Positions 49,001-54,658 of a stretch of DNA of 64,000 bases are shown in pieces. The position numbers were made by a program, and so were the translations under genes. The stretch comes from Candidula unifasciata (taxonomy: Eukaryota; Mollusca; Gastropoda; Stylommatophora; Geomitridae), in the NCBI GenBank assembly GCA_905116865.2, contig CAJHNH020002446.1, positions 1,795,060 to 1,859,059 on the forward strand, given 5' to 3'. Position 1 is the first letter of the stretch. Every line of letters begins with the position of its first letter. The notes beneath the pieces are model-generated. The model was not told the DNA's origin. It did no database searches and was given only the letters and a program-made list of their open reading frames with translations.

Positions 49001-51874
49001 CTCTACAGACAGCATGATCTCTCTTTACCTCCACTATAATAAGGTGAACAAATTATCACTTCTATAAGAGCGACAAGTTATCAATAGAATCTTTCCTAGT
49101 GGCATTTAGTATTTTTTAAAAGGACTTTGGTGGCTCTTAGGTTGATACAGCCTTGAGTAGGTACCAGATAAAATCCTGGGAAGTAAAGGTGGCTGCCGGC
49201 GTGATGTTGACGACATCACCTACCGAGAGCTGATTGGTCTATAAAACACAGTATTAGCACTTTATGCCCAATACGCCCGAAGGCACAGAACATGTTCTTT
49301 TACTGAACTTTATTTAGTGTCTTTACTGGTGTATGGTTGGAACATATCCACAAACAATACAGAAATTAATCCAATGAACAGAGACACAGATTGAGGGGAA
49401 GTTAATGACAAAAAGATGGACAGTCTGAACAGAGACACAGATTAAGGGGAAGGTAATGACAAAAACATGGACAGTCTGAACAGAGACAAAGATTAGGTGG
49501 AAGGCAACTACACAAAGATGAACAGTCTGAACAGAGACAAAGATTAGGTAGAAGGCAACTACACAAAGATGGACATTCTGAACAGAGACACAGTTTAAGG
49601 GGAAGGTAACGACAAAAACATGGACAGTCTGAACAGAGACACAGATTAAGGGGAAGGTAACGACAAAAACATGGACAGTCTGAACAGAGACACAGATTAA
49701 GTGGAAGGCAACTACACAAAGATGGACAGTCTTAAGAGAGACACAGATTAAGGGGAAAGTAATGACAAAAACATGGACAGTCTGAACAGAGACACAGATT
49801 AAGGGGGAGGTAACGATTTAAGGGGTCTGAGGAGACACAGATTAACGGACAAAAACATGGACAGTCTGAACAGAGACACAGATTACAAGGCAACTTAAAG
49901 GACAGTCTGAAGCAGACCACAGTTAATGACAAAACACAAAAGACACAGTCTGAACAGAGACACAGATTAAGTGGAAGGCAACTACACAAAGATGGACAGT
50001 CTGAAGAGAGACACAGATTAAAGGGAAGGTAATGACAAAAACATGGACAGTCTGAACAGAGACACAGATTAAGGGGAAGGTAACAACAAAAACACAGACA
50101 GTCTGAATAGAGACACATATTAAAGGGAAGGCATCTTAACAAACACGGACAGTCTGAACAGAGACACAGAGGACTCTACTTACCCTGGCAATCATTAAAT
50201 ATTGCCTCTGATGGTTCTAGAAAAGAAAAACAAACAATCTGATTTAGGATAAACTGAACAGGAAACTATCAACATCAAATACTCAGCTGGGAGCTGCAGT
50301 GGTGCAGTAGACAGAACCCTGCCTGCCAGTCTCAAGCACTTTGGTTTTAATCTTATCAGATCTTTTTCTAGGCTGATTGGGGCCGTCTACAAATGGATAC
50401 CAGGCAATAGCCTGGGAAGTTAACAGATGAAGTTGAGTCCTGGGGATCGACTGCATAATGCCAGGTTTGATCCCAAATGGCTCGGTCACTCTCTGCAGAA
50501 CAGTCAGTCCGCAACCTGCCAAGAGCATCACACAAAGCACAAACTCTGCTACTCCTGCAATAATTCCCAGGGATCTCCATAAAAACTGCAATCATGAGCT
50601 GAACAATGCAGCATGAGAGGCAAACAGCTCGACCACGTCGCCAAGGAGACTTGGGAACTGAAGGTGGCCAGTGTAAAGTGGACTTCCTCACTCACTGAGT
50701 GTTGACTGGTCTAAGCAAACATAATTCGAGACTTATATGCCCAATGTGCCGTTGGCAAAGTGTTCTTCACTTAAACCCCCCCCCCCCTCCACCCAAACTA
50801 AACACAGCAGCAAACTTGTACCCACACGACCAAGAACAACAAACACAAATATATAAATATGTATCGTGAACACAAACAGAATATCTTCCTCCCTGGTCTT
50901 ACTCATCCTTCCTCAAGTGTCAGGCCTGTGGCTGGTACTGATGTCATTGACCTTACTGTCATCTGTCATCTGATATCTCCACTGTTTCACATCAGATACC
51001 CAGGCTGAACCATAACATTTACTGCAGACTCAACATTTACAACATGACCTGTTCAATCAGCAAAAACTCAAATTAGTTATCTTTTACATGTTTCTTGGAG
51101 ATCAAGGGACTCTCAGCAAAGATCCCCAAAACGATTCCACAATTTCCCCGATCCTTTATTCAATGCCAGTTTGTATGCCTCATGTACCCTCCTGGCCAAG
51201 GTGTGTCCAGAGTCCAGTATCAAAGAAATGAGTCCAAATACAAAGAGGTGTGTCCAAATACAAAGAGGTGTGTCCAAATACAAAGAGGGGTGCCCAGATA
51301 CAAAGAGGTGTGTCCAGATATAAAGAGGTGTGCCCAGATACAAAGAGGTGTGTCCAAATACAAAGAGGTGTGTCCAAATACAAAGAGGTGTGTCCAGATA
51401 CAAAGAGGTGTGCCCAGATACAAAGAGGTGTGCCCAAAAACAAAGAGGTGTGCCCAGATACAAAGAGGTGTGTCCAGATACAAAGAGGTGTGTCCAAAAA
51501 CAAAGAGGTGTGTCCAGATACAAAGAGGTGTGTCCAGATACAAAGAGGTGTGTCCAGATACAAAGAGGTGTGTCCAGATACAAAGAGGTGTGTCCAAATA
51601 CAAAGAGGTGTGCCCAGATACAAAGAGGTGTGCCCAGATACAAAGAGGTGTGTCCAATTAACAAGAGGTGTGTCCAAAAAGGGACAAAGAAACAGTCAAC
51701 TGATACAACCCATGGTACTTACTCATATGAATAAAGAAGGTGTTTTCTTTGACAAAGACTTGAATAAGCAGATCACTCTTCTTAGAATCCACAATGACCA
51801 AGTCATGCCTCATTGCATCCCACTTGGTGGTGATGACTACTCCGACTTCAGTGGCATTCTGGTACCAGTCAAAC
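24008..51874 (-). CDS. CYB5R4: Cytochrome b5 reductase 4 (NCB5OR) homologue, 5' end outside window, 11 exons
   Basis: Join (minus) 51874-51723, 50216-50184, 47507-47385, 46374-46234, 41289-41191, 37688-37608, 35285-35133, 33812-33659, 29199-29113, 26570-26403, 24068-24008. All introns are GT-AG and all phases agree: 1252 nt, giving 416 codons plus TAG. NCB5OR proteins are soluble, probably ER-associated oxidoreductases that pass electrons from NAD(P)H through FAD to a cytochrome b5 haem. Visible domains are the CS domain (FDWYQ to about GTPLKDH), the FAD barrel (THDTRL, RSYTAVS, GGVIS), and the NADH domain (FAAGTGFTSM, KLVFYNKT, DIIWRDQL, FCICG). The N-terminal cytochrome b5 domain is missing, so the first exons should lie beyond 64 kb; the preceding exon must end with two codon bases. 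Oddities are two extra acidic/basic exons inside the FAD domain, CGQ where the family has CGP, and arrays at many donors. Assignment is from remembered family sequence, not a search. Confidence 0.9.
24140..24490. repeat. Minisatellite, 51 bp unit, about 5 copies
   Basis: Unit contains ATGTCTCTTACCACACACTT and CTGCACAGCATTCTTCAAAC. A shorter CTTACCACACACTTCT repeat leads into it. It lies about 70 nt upstream of the acceptor of the last coding exon. Confidence 0.92.
24640..26390. repeat. Minisatellite, 18 bp unit, about 95 copies
   Basis: Unit CTGTCTACCACACTACAC. The outer parts are variable (ACGCTACAC, ACACCACAC, gaps), while about 25430-25985 is perfectly homogeneous. A 156 bp higher-order block (containing CAGCACAAAACCTGTCACAC) is repeated at about 26095 and 26251. 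Together with the 51 bp array it fills almost the whole last intron. Frames of 281-322 codons on both strands are artefacts of an 18 bp unit without stops. Confidence 0.96.
26403..26570 (-). CDS. CYB5R4: CYB5R4-like exon: NADH domain, CxCG loop
   Basis: Acceptor GCTGTGCCAG at 26571, donor AGAG/GTAAGG at 26402. 168 nt, phase 2 in and out. Encodes FSVTHVLSQETDPTWKGKKG, then RVSMEHVKEF and LFCICGQWAYNDAVE. F-V-L-S, W-x-G-K-x-G and C-x-C-G match the family. The Pro that usually follows CG in the NADH-binding CGP motif is Gln here. A competing acceptor (TTTTCAG at 26563) would break the frame. Confidence 0.9.
26571..27724. other. Intron sequence, AT-rich, no element recognised
   Basis: Low-complexity AT-rich stretch with no clear repeat or coding signal on either strand. 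Confidence 0.45.
27725..28500 (+). pseudogene. Degenerate jockey-like LINE, RT to RNase H region
   Basis: A frame at 27769 reads HPMKERFQN then MGRLKRSSFIHQAQQL, the linker region of RNase H-bearing LINE ORF2 proteins. After a stop it gives WVCVYTVG (YTDG in active enzymes, so the first catalytic Asp is lost). It then reads NAEVQAVTIAAEKLL (Glu kept), VFLTNARAVLQAL (second Asp now Asn), and GVLGNERADKLAKKGA (last Asp kept). Several stops and frameshifts. It is antisense to the host gene, within an intron. Confidence 0.8.
28501..29112. other. Intron sequence, no element recognised
   Basis: AT-rich intron sequence downstream of the LINE relic. I see nothing codeable on the minus strand between exons. 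Confidence 0.4.
29113..29199 (-). CDS. CYB5R4: CYB5R4-like exon: NADH domain, KxDIIWRDQL
   Basis: Acceptor TTCTGCCTCCACAG, donor CCAG/GTAATC at 29112. 87 nt, phase 2 in and out. Encodes PVKLVFYNKTQKDIIWRDQL then EELTKTFS. The string FYNKT-x2-DIIWR-x-QLE is diagnostic for CYB5R4-type reductases. Confidence 0.93.
29285..29700. repeat. Minisatellite, 16 bp unit, about 25 copies
   Basis: Unit ATGACAGCAGGATCAC with ATTTC/ATTAC/ACCAC variants. It starts about 85 nt upstream (minus sense) of the acceptor of the 29.1 kb exon, the only array in the gene clearly nearer to an acceptor than a donor besides the last intron. Confidence 0.94.
29815..29945 (-). mobile_element. tRNA-like SINE head
   Basis: The reverse complement has CTTGGGTTTAAATCCAGGAA, a B-box-like motif, and upstream GAGCAGGCCACCTAAACATT. 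Weak. Confidence 0.35.
30000..30240 (+). mobile_element. SINE, family C
   Basis: Shares CTGCCTTGCATTGGTTTGAA, GGTACTGAGACCTGACCG and a TTCTGCAATGTTCTGAAAAG tail with the copy at 14.7 kb. The tRNA-like head is decayed. Confidence 0.65.
30270..30480 (+). mobile_element. tRNA-like SINE, family E
   Basis: ACGGTGGTGTAATAGTTAGA (A-box-like) and TTTGGGTTTAAATCTGCATC (B-box-like), then CAGTCCAAACTGGGTCTGGG as in the 3.7 kb copy. Confidence 0.65.
30498..31115. mobile_element. Non-autonomous hAT-type DNA transposon with an internal array
   Basis: Left end CAGTGCTCTTTAACTCAAGG. The right end, reverse-complemented, is CAGTGTTTCTCAACCTTTTT. These are similar terminal inverted repeats of the CAGTG...CTCAACC hAT type. 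Flanking 8-mers CTTTATAG and CCTCATAT agree at 5 of 8 positions, fitting an old 8 bp target duplication. 618 bp, no transposase. The right half is a 30 bp minisatellite. Confidence 0.7.
30890..31095. repeat. 30 bp array inside the hAT element, about 6 copies
   Basis: Unit contains ATTTCCACTGTTTTGGTGGG and CTATGAAAC. The last copy (TTTTGGTGAGCCACGAG) runs into the right terminal repeat, so the array grew from the element's own end. Confidence 0.85.
31295..32035 (+). pseudogene. Degenerate retroelement RNase H domain (copy 1)
   Basis: Reads SAWGFIAKANGCW, then LRMEVEAETAAFRWL (catalytic Glu), VTVVDSQSVRSKVETGM (catalytic Asp), and GVEKADRLAGSAPLGGEM (last Asp). The YTDDSVL stretch with the first Asp is in another phase just upstream, and a stop follows it. 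Downstream stops end similarity near 32030. The same module is at 61.5 kb. No reverse transcriptase is attached. Confidence 0.78.
32115..32227. repeat. 19 bp minisatellite, left arm
   Basis: Copies of GAGACAGAATGCTGTTTAT, more diverged than the right arm. The array is interrupted by the solo LTR and resumes at 33260. Confidence 0.9.
32228..33259 (-). mobile_element. Solo LTR inserted in the 19 bp array
   Basis: 1032 bp segment with TGTTG at one end and CAACA at the other, flanked by GAGAG and GATAG. Both flanks are one change away from the array's GACAG, so a 5 bp target duplication is likely. On the minus strand there is a GGATAAATTGGAGGGC TATA-like box near 32850 and AATAAA at 32332-32337 near the 3' end. 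This suggests the LTR reads in the same sense as the host gene. No internal retroelement genes remain. An 87-codon frame inside it has no recognisable function. Confidence 0.75.
33260..33595. repeat. 19 bp minisatellite, right arm, about 17 copies
   Basis: Nearly perfect copies of GAGACAGAATGCTGTTTAT (some with GTCTAT). It ends about 65 nt downstream (minus sense) of the 33.66 kb donor. Confidence 0.95.
33659..33812 (-). CDS. CYB5R4: CYB5R4-like exon: NADH-binding fold start
   Basis: Acceptor TTTCTGTCTTGCAG, donor GTAAGTG at 33658. 154 nt, phase 1 in, phase 2 out. Encodes EKVQLSNFDGNFDLGRLEKT, then SHLVMFAAGTGFTSMIQLIV. A-A-G-T-G-F-T is the nucleotide-binding motif of the reductase family. 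NF-Lys/Asp and the preceding G correspond to GxFVSVSSPEGNF of CYB5R4. Confidence 0.92.
33980..34610. repeat. Minisatellite, 46 bp dimer of about 23 bp half-units
   Basis: Half-units AAGATACAAAACCACAAACT and AAGATACAAGAACACAGACA alternate. Moderately diverged. Confidence 0.92.
35035..35125. repeat. Second arm of the 46 bp array next to the 35.1 kb donor
   Basis: AAGACCCAAGAACACAGACA and TTTAAGACACA units, the same family as 33.98-34.61 kb. It begins about 10-15 nt after the donor at 35132. Unique sequence of about 420 bp separates the arms. Confidence 0.8.
35133..35285 (-). CDS. CYB5R4: CYB5R4-like exon: FAD-binding motifs
   Basis: Acceptor TTCCTCTTCATACAG, donor TCAG/GTAGGT at 35132. 153 nt, phase 1 in and out. 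Encodes MEIARSYTAVSPS, with R-S-Y-T as the flavin-contacting R-x-Y-T motif, then KTIYLMIKVYKGGVISPW, with G-G-V-I-S as the G-x-x-S motif. It ends ITSLKS. All three match the ferredoxin-reductase-like FAD domain of the family. Confidence 0.9.
35640..35960 (+). pseudogene. LINE ORF2 C-terminal fragment
   Basis: Reads RKVTNLTIRDKT, then SKFIKITEDQMVW. In the next phase it reads RWFGHLITMQPQQLP and then PRRRWTDDIKD. WFGHL and RRWTDDI are typical of LINE ORF2 ends. Frameshifted and without the catalytic core. Confidence 0.65.
36231..37225. repeat. Minisatellite, 23 bp unit, about 43 copies, GC-rich
   Basis: Unit GCGGTGGCAGAGATACCCCT plus GGC. Variants include GCAGTGGC, CACGATGG and ATACTTCTGG. 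A block of four distinctive units (ATACTTCTGG, ATACCTCTGG, ATACACCTGG, GGAAGAG) occurs at about 36690 and again at about 36900. Frames up to 331 codons on both strands are artefacts of the stop-poor unit. Confidence 0.95.
37355..37605. repeat. Minisatellite, about 17-18 bp unit, next to the 37.6 kb donor
   Basis: Unit CTACCTGTACACATCAT with variants. The right end meets the donor at 37607 within about 9 nt. Confidence 0.88.
37608..37688 (-). CDS. CYB5R4: Extra phase-1 exon 2 (acidic/lysine linker) in the FAD domain
   Basis: Acceptor GGTCACCTTTCAG, donor AAAG/GTAACA at 37607. 81 nt, phase 1 on both sides. Encodes RLQDTTRTESSYDSDEDV then RVKKKPPK. It shares with the 41.2 kb exon the order Ser-rich, Asp-rich, KK-x-P-x-K, the acceptor ACCTTTCAG and the donor AAAGGTAACA. 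That fits tandem exon duplication. Confidence 0.68.
38035..38480. repeat. Minisatellite, 46 bp unit, about 8 copies
   Basis: Unit contains AATCCTCCATCAGTCAACAT and ATTATTTCTTGGTCAACAAA. Confidence 0.93.
38510..39120. repeat. Minisatellite, 46 bp unit, about 13 copies
   Basis: Unit contains GTCAACATGAGAATCCTTCC and GGGTCAATGTTAGAATCCTC. It is related to the adjacent 38.0-38.5 kb array (shared GTCAACATGAGAAT and GAATCCTCC), so one array diverged into two homogenised halves. Confidence 0.94.
39215..39660. repeat. Direct duplication of about 60 bp, spaced about 385 bp
   Basis: The segment with GGTCCTGTTCCTCAACTTCA and TGCATGCATATTT occurs at about 39216 and again at about 39600 with very few changes. 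Confidence 0.85.
39550..39985. repeat. Irregular repeat with GGAGATATCTGGGGCACTTC units
   Basis: About 15 copies of a 20-25 bp unit with AATCTGGGTC variants and some unit losses. The left part is intermingled with the 60 bp duplication. Confidence 0.85.
40058..40094. repeat. (TG)n(TA)n microsatellite
   Basis: Adjoining GT and AT dinucleotide runs. Downstream to about 40640 is non-coding, with TGTG/TATG-rich sequence and no element recognised. Confidence 0.9.
40645..41188. repeat. Minisatellite, 16 bp unit, about 33 copies, abutting the 41.19 kb donor
   Basis: Unit TAGTGACTACACCCCC or TAGTGAATACACCCCC, in separate homogeneous blocks. On the minus strand the array begins within about 8 nt of the donor at 41190. 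Confidence 0.95.
41191..41289 (-). CDS. CYB5R4: Extra phase-1 exon 1 (acidic/lysine linker) in the FAD domain
   Basis: Acceptor GATAACCTTTCAG, donor AAAG/GTAACA at 41190. 99 nt, phase 1 on both sides, so inclusion or skipping keeps the frame. Encodes HHHRGSAETINSRASSNS, a run of six Asp, then SGAKKPWK. The segment is disordered-looking and falls between KTEISG and MEIARSYT, where vertebrate CYB5R4 has no insert. Likely a paralogue of the exon at 37.6 kb. It could be a cassette exon; transcript data would decide. Confidence 0.68.
41560..42240. repeat. Minisatellite, about 27 bp unit, about 22 copies
   Basis: Unit contains ACACACAGGGAATTTTCCAC and ATATGGG. Copies vary in length and spacing. 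Frames of 90-154 codons on both strands are artefacts. Confidence 0.9.
42241..43299. other. Intron sequence with a microsatellite and a tRNA-like SINE fragment
   Basis: CA/TA-rich tract at about 42475-42570. Near 42775-42850 (+) AGCAAAGTGGTTGAACCGTT and GGTTGTGGGTTTATTTCCCA look like pol III A and B boxes of a SINE. The rest shows no recognisable element. Confidence 0.45.
43300..43640 (+). pseudogene. LINE ORF2 C-terminal fragment
   Basis: Reads TRVTITKLRITVGKVPVNDF, then EHQRIEWFGHLVRMKQKQPA. QRI-x-WFGHLVRM is a clear LINE ORF2 C-terminal signature. Short, with no catalytic region. Confidence 0.68.
43650..44245. repeat. Minisatellite, 46 bp unit, about 12 copies
   Basis: Unit contains GTTGTATGAACCTACATCCA and GTGTCCTGTCTGTTCAATCA. 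Nearly identical copies differ mainly at TACATCC/TGCATCC. Confidence 0.95.
44291..44467. mobile_element. pogo/Tigger-type MITE, 177 bp
   Basis: Left end CAGTTGAGTCTGGATAAGTA. The right end, reverse-complemented, is CAGTCTAGTTCACTTAAGCC. Both are flanked by TA. Internal CTTATCAGGGCTTCTACTTATCCAGA-like arms give extra dyad symmetry. Short length and TA target duplication fit a Tc1/mariner-superfamily MITE. Confidence 0.65.
44545..46258. repeat. Minisatellite, 29 bp unit, about 58 copies, containing a 5' splice site
   Basis: Unit contains GATATGTACGAACCTGAGAT and TTCAGTTTT. On the minus strand it reads AACTGAAATCTCAGGTTCGT, that is, the last codons of the 46.3 kb exon (K-T-E-I-S) plus its donor. 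The first unit is exonic. The left end (44545-44640) has a related 27 bp AATATATGAAGATGAGATTT form. Confidence 0.95.
46234..46374 (-). CDS. CYB5R4: CYB5R4-like exon: start of the FAD-binding barrel
   Basis: Acceptor TGATCCACAG, donor TCAG/GTTCGT at 46233. 141 nt, phase 1 in and out. Encodes ECRYRTWTVVSNTTVTHDTR, then LMRFKSPPECRMVVPVGYHV and HIKTEIS. VTHDTR and PVGYHVHIK match the family (VTHDTRLF, P-x-G-Q-H-V-Y-L-K). The last 26 nt and the donor lie inside the first unit of the 29 bp array at 44.5-46.26 kb. The donor GTTCGT is weak. Confidence 0.87.
46430..46960. repeat. Diverged tandem repeat, about 132 bp unit, 3-4 copies
   Basis: TTTAGGAAAGTCT-type motifs recur at about 46531, 46663 and 46796. 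Each is preceded by a GTGAAGA-AAGATAT block and followed by CATATTCAAGACAGTT. It lies about 55 nt upstream (minus sense) of the 46.37 kb acceptor. Confidence 0.8.
47275..47388. repeat. Minisatellite, 13 bp unit, about 9 copies, made of a 5' splice site
   Basis: Unit GGCAGACCTCACA. On the minus strand each unit holds GTGAGGTCTGCC, and the first one is the donor of the 47.4 kb exon. Confidence 0.93.
47385..47507 (-). CDS. CYB5R4: CYB5R4-like exon: end of the CS domain
   Basis: Acceptor TTTTTTTTCTTCAG, donor ATAG/GTGAGG at 47384. 123 nt, phase 1 in and out. Encodes KMKSPGTVEVILQKEEP, then TWQSLGTPLKDHEAFV, ending KSI. The pattern VEVILQKKE...W..LG.PLK.H is the characteristic end of the CYB5R4 CS domain. 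The donor is the first copy of a 13 bp tandem repeat. Confidence 0.9.
47820..48285. repeat. Minisatellite, 27 bp unit, about 17 copies
   Basis: Unit contains TTGAGTTCTCCATATCCCAC and TGGCATC. A multiple of three, so four frames of 160-180 codons stay open on the two strands. They are not genes. Located about 310 nt upstream (minus sense) of the 47.5 kb acceptor. Confidence 0.95.
48555..48720. repeat. TG-rich low-complexity tract
   Basis: Imperfect (TG)n with ATGCA interruptions. 48721-49120 shows no recognisable element. Confidence 0.85.
49130..49310 (+). mobile_element. SINE 3' region, family D
   Basis: GAGAGCTGATTGGTCTATAA and TTATGCCCAATACGCCCGAA blocks are shared in order with copies at 50.64 and 52.0 kb. 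Confidence 0.6.
49375..50170. repeat. Minisatellite, 51 bp unit, about 15 copies, next to the microexon donor
   Basis: Unit contains GACAGTCTGAACAGAGACAC and AGGGGAAGGTAACGACAAAA. The section 49810-49940 is scrambled by small deletions. On the minus strand it begins about 10-15 nt after the donor at 50183. Confidence 0.93.
50184..50216 (-). CDS. CYB5R4: CYB5R4-like 33 nt microexon in the CS domain
   Basis: Acceptor with a pyrimidine-rich TTTTTCTTTTCTAG, donor GTAAGTAG at 50183. Phase 1 on both sides. Encodes KPSEAIFNDCQ (the first codon is shared with the previous exon). It exactly fills the gap between FFIHM and VKMKSPGTVEV when compared with the family (LIHI-GLSHEVQEDF-SVRVV). Without it, the reading frame would still be open but 11 residues of the CS domain would be lost. 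Confidence 0.82.
50280..50480 (+). mobile_element. tRNA-like SINE
   Basis: GCTGCAGTGGTGCAGTAGAC head and TTTGGTTTTAATCTTATCAG B-box-like block, then GGATACCAGGCAATAGCCTG. Related in layout to family E. Confidence 0.5.
50640..50775 (+). mobile_element. SINE 3' region, family D
   Basis: GTGTTGACTGGTCTAAGCAA and TTATATGCCCAATGTGCCG blocks. A poly-C tract follows at about 50777-50790. Confidence 0.6.
51225..51665. repeat. Minisatellite, 20 bp unit, about 22 copies
   Basis: Unit GTGTCCAGATACAAAGAGGT with CCAAATA and CCAAAAA variants. Stop-poor in several frames, which creates frames of up to 219 codons. The right end is about 55 nt from the donor of the 51.7 kb exon. Confidence 0.96.
51723..51874 (-). 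CDS. CYB5R4: CYB5R4-like exon: first part of the CS domain
   Basis: Acceptor CTGATCTGTCCTG-type tract ending CCAG at 51875, donor GTAAGT at 51722. 152 nt, enters in phase 2 and leaves in phase 1. Encodes FDWYQNATEVGVVI, then a middle with DLVIVDSKKSDLLIQVF, and ends FFIHM. This matches the CS-domain beta-sandwich start (YDWFQ...VTI) and the LIHI strand of vertebrate CYB5R4. The 20 bp array at 51.2-51.66 kb begins about 55 nt after the donor. Confidence 0.88.
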
Positions 51875-51999
51875 CTGGACAGATCAACAGTCACTGTTCG
51901 CTTTATTAAGTAATGACAACACAAACATATCCCCGAAAGAAGATCATGAGGGAAGCACTACAAGTTCTCATGTACTTCTGAAGAGGCCAGCAAAGATAG

Positions 52000-52130
52000 T
52001 GGCAATGTCCTGAAAAGTAAAGTTGACTGGTATAATCAGACACATCGAGAGTCGACTGGTCTACACAAATAGAGGAGGTCTAGTCCGGTATGCCCAATAC
52101 GCCTGGAGGTGTGGAAAGTGGTCCTAAACT
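52000..52130 (+). mobile_element. SINE 3' region, family D
   Basis: GAGAGTCGACTGGTCTACAC and GGTATGCCCAATACGCCTGG blocks match the copies at 49.2 and 50.7 kb. Confidence 0.6.
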
Positions 52131-53155
52131 TTACTGTATGCCTCCCGCACTACTGGTTCCAACAGGGTCCTTGACCTATATTCACTATGGAGGGTTGGCC
52201 TGTGCTGGCTGCACAATTCAACATTTCAGCTGCAAAAACCCGCCAACTAAAGAGGCCCAGTGCCAGACTAAAAGATCATCATGAAGTAGCAGATCCTTCG
52301 CAAAATGTCACTCTCATCGTGAGAAAAGATGGGAGATCGGTGGAAGAACAGGAAGAAATAAAGAAGGAAGCAGAAAAGAGAATGACATAAAATGTGGACA
52401 CACTACAAGCAGACGAGGACTGGTGTCGTCAGATAACTGAGGGTCTGGGATCCAGTCAGTCAAGTTTGGTCTAAACAGTAAAAACTGGGACCAGTCAATC
52501 TCCATCAGACACTGTCATAGTGTGTGGTCACACAGACTGTTGTTTGTCCATTTCTTAAAGACGCACTTATACCGCTGTCTACCTCTTGCTATGCTACATT
52601 CAACTCCGTCTTTATGACGGCTTGATAAAACAGGACATGTCTTTCAACAAGGCAAAACTAACTGCCTTGGCTGTTTAATTACTCTGCCGTTTTATGAGCT
52701 GTTGGTGAAGTACAGCATTAAAGACAACCAATCCTTGTAGGGATCGTACTGCAATACTCGGGGGAAAGCAAACGCCTCAACCAACTTTATCCGAACAGAC
52801 CCACTAGCGCACTAGGCATATAGGGCTTGACTTATATTTTATAGAGCAATCAGCACTCGGTGGGCGATGCAGCTAGCATCACACAGGTCGCTTTTACTTC
52901 CCAAGACTTTTATCTAGTACCCATTTAAGACTAGGTCGACCTGGGAGCAAAGGACATTAAAAAAATCTAGCATCGTCCGGATCCAGGGACGACCGTCTGG
53001 CCACAACACCATGGCGGCTCTCCGATGTATATAATATTAGGTCGCAGACGAAATCAACGCTAACAAGTTTTGTTTTCAACGGCAAGAGAACCAATTGCGT
53101 ATGCCTGCCTGGCCACCGGACCCAGCCTTATGGACTCGAGGCCGTATGTATAGGA
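52131..53155. other. Non-coding sequence in the presumed upstream intron
   Basis: No cytochrome b5 exon (no HPGG coding stretch) on the minus strand. 52840-52960 has a SINE-like AAGACTTTTATCTAGTACCC block resembling one near 7.05 kb. Confidence 0.4.
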
Positions 53156-53159
53156 TGGA

Positions 53160-53850
53160 AGACACGGCTTACCAAGTAGATTCAGGCATAGCTTACCAGG
53201 CAGACCCAGCCACCGATTCACAAGCAGACCCAGCCACCGCTTACCAGGTAGACACAGCCACGACTTCACAGGTAGACCCAGCCACGACTTCCCAGTCTAG
53301 ACCCAGCCACAGCTTACCAGGTAGACACAGCCACCGATTCACAAGCAGACCCAGCCACCGCTTACCAGGTAGACACAGCCACAGCTTACCAGGTAGACAC
53401 AGCCACAGCTTACCAGGTAGACACAGCCACAGCTTACCAGGTAGAACCAGGCACAGCTTACCAGGTAGACACAGCCACGACTTCACAGGTAGACCCAGCC
53501 ACGACTTCCCAGTCTAGACCCAGCCACAGCTTACCAGGTAGACACAGCCACCGATTCACAAGCAGACCCAGCCAACGCTTACCAGGTAGAACCAGGCACA
53601 GCTTACCAGGTAGACACAGCCACGACTTCCCAGGTAGACCCAGCCACGACTTCCCAGGCAGACCAAGCCACGTCTTCCCAGTCTAGACCCAGCCACAGCT
53701 TACCAGGTAGAACCAGGCACGGCTTCCCAGTCTAGACCCAGCCACAGCTTACCAGGTAGAACCAGGCACGGCTTCCCAGTCTAGACCCAGCCACAGCTTA
53801 CCAGGTAGAACCAGGCACGGCTTCCCAGTCTAGACCCAGCCACGACCATC
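53160..53850. repeat. Minisatellite, 24 bp unit, about 28 copies
   Basis: Unit contains GTAGACACAGCCACAGCTTA plus CCAG. Alternates with ACGACTTCCCAG and CCGATTCACAAG variants in repeated higher-order blocks. Confidence 0.93.
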
Positions 53851-54300
53851 TCTAGGGACAGCAGTGACCAAGCCAATGTGGGTAGCAGCCTGGTAGGTGC
53901 CGCTGACCGGCCAGATGTCGAGTACATGTCCCTAACAGTGCTGATATGTCTACACAAACATGGCTCTACCAAACATATGCCTGACGTACCAGTGACAGGA
54001 CAAGGCTTCCTATATGCTTTAAAAGGCCCATTTCCCGGTCTGTGACCCACTGGGTATATGGTGCTCAACTCACATTTGTACACACCACCTGACACTACAT
54101 AGACGGTATCTCCAGCACCATGCCGGCTGCCTTAACTTCCCAGCTGACCTGCCTACAGCAACTGTAGATCTGGTGTGCATGACTTAGTCGTGATTTATTT
54201 TCAACAATTCAAACACCGGTGGGTTCCAAACCAAAACCTTCGGGCCGACACGTAGGCGTGTATACCATCATGCCATGTTATTGTTAGAGCCGGATGGGTG
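53851..54300. other. Unrecognised sequence, long minus-strand frame
   Basis: A minus frame of about 104 codons from 54095 runs into the 24 bp array. It has several Cys but no motif I know. Near 54220-54290 the minus strand has tRNA-like sequence (GGCATGATGGTATACACGCC). Likely SINE-related. Confidence 0.3.
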
Positions 54301-54615
54301 GGGGGGGGGGGGGGGTGAAGAAGATGATGATGATGATGATGAAGAGGAGGAGGAAGAGGAGGGTGAAGATACAGCAACAAACACAGAACTCCCATGAAAA
54401 ATATCCCGTTAGTGCTGCTGATTAAAAAAAAAAAAAAAAAAAGGGAAAAAATTCTTCAAAACTAAATTCACAATCATTACCGGGAAGGAACTATTTGCAA
54501 AATGACACTGGTCAACAAGGTCTGGCATGATATAAGAGAAGGCAGTTTGCGGACCAGCCTAGAGGGAAATCAATGGAAGAGACAGGCAATAACTGAATAA
54601 ACGAACTACCCCCAT

Positions 54616-54658
<43 letters not shown>

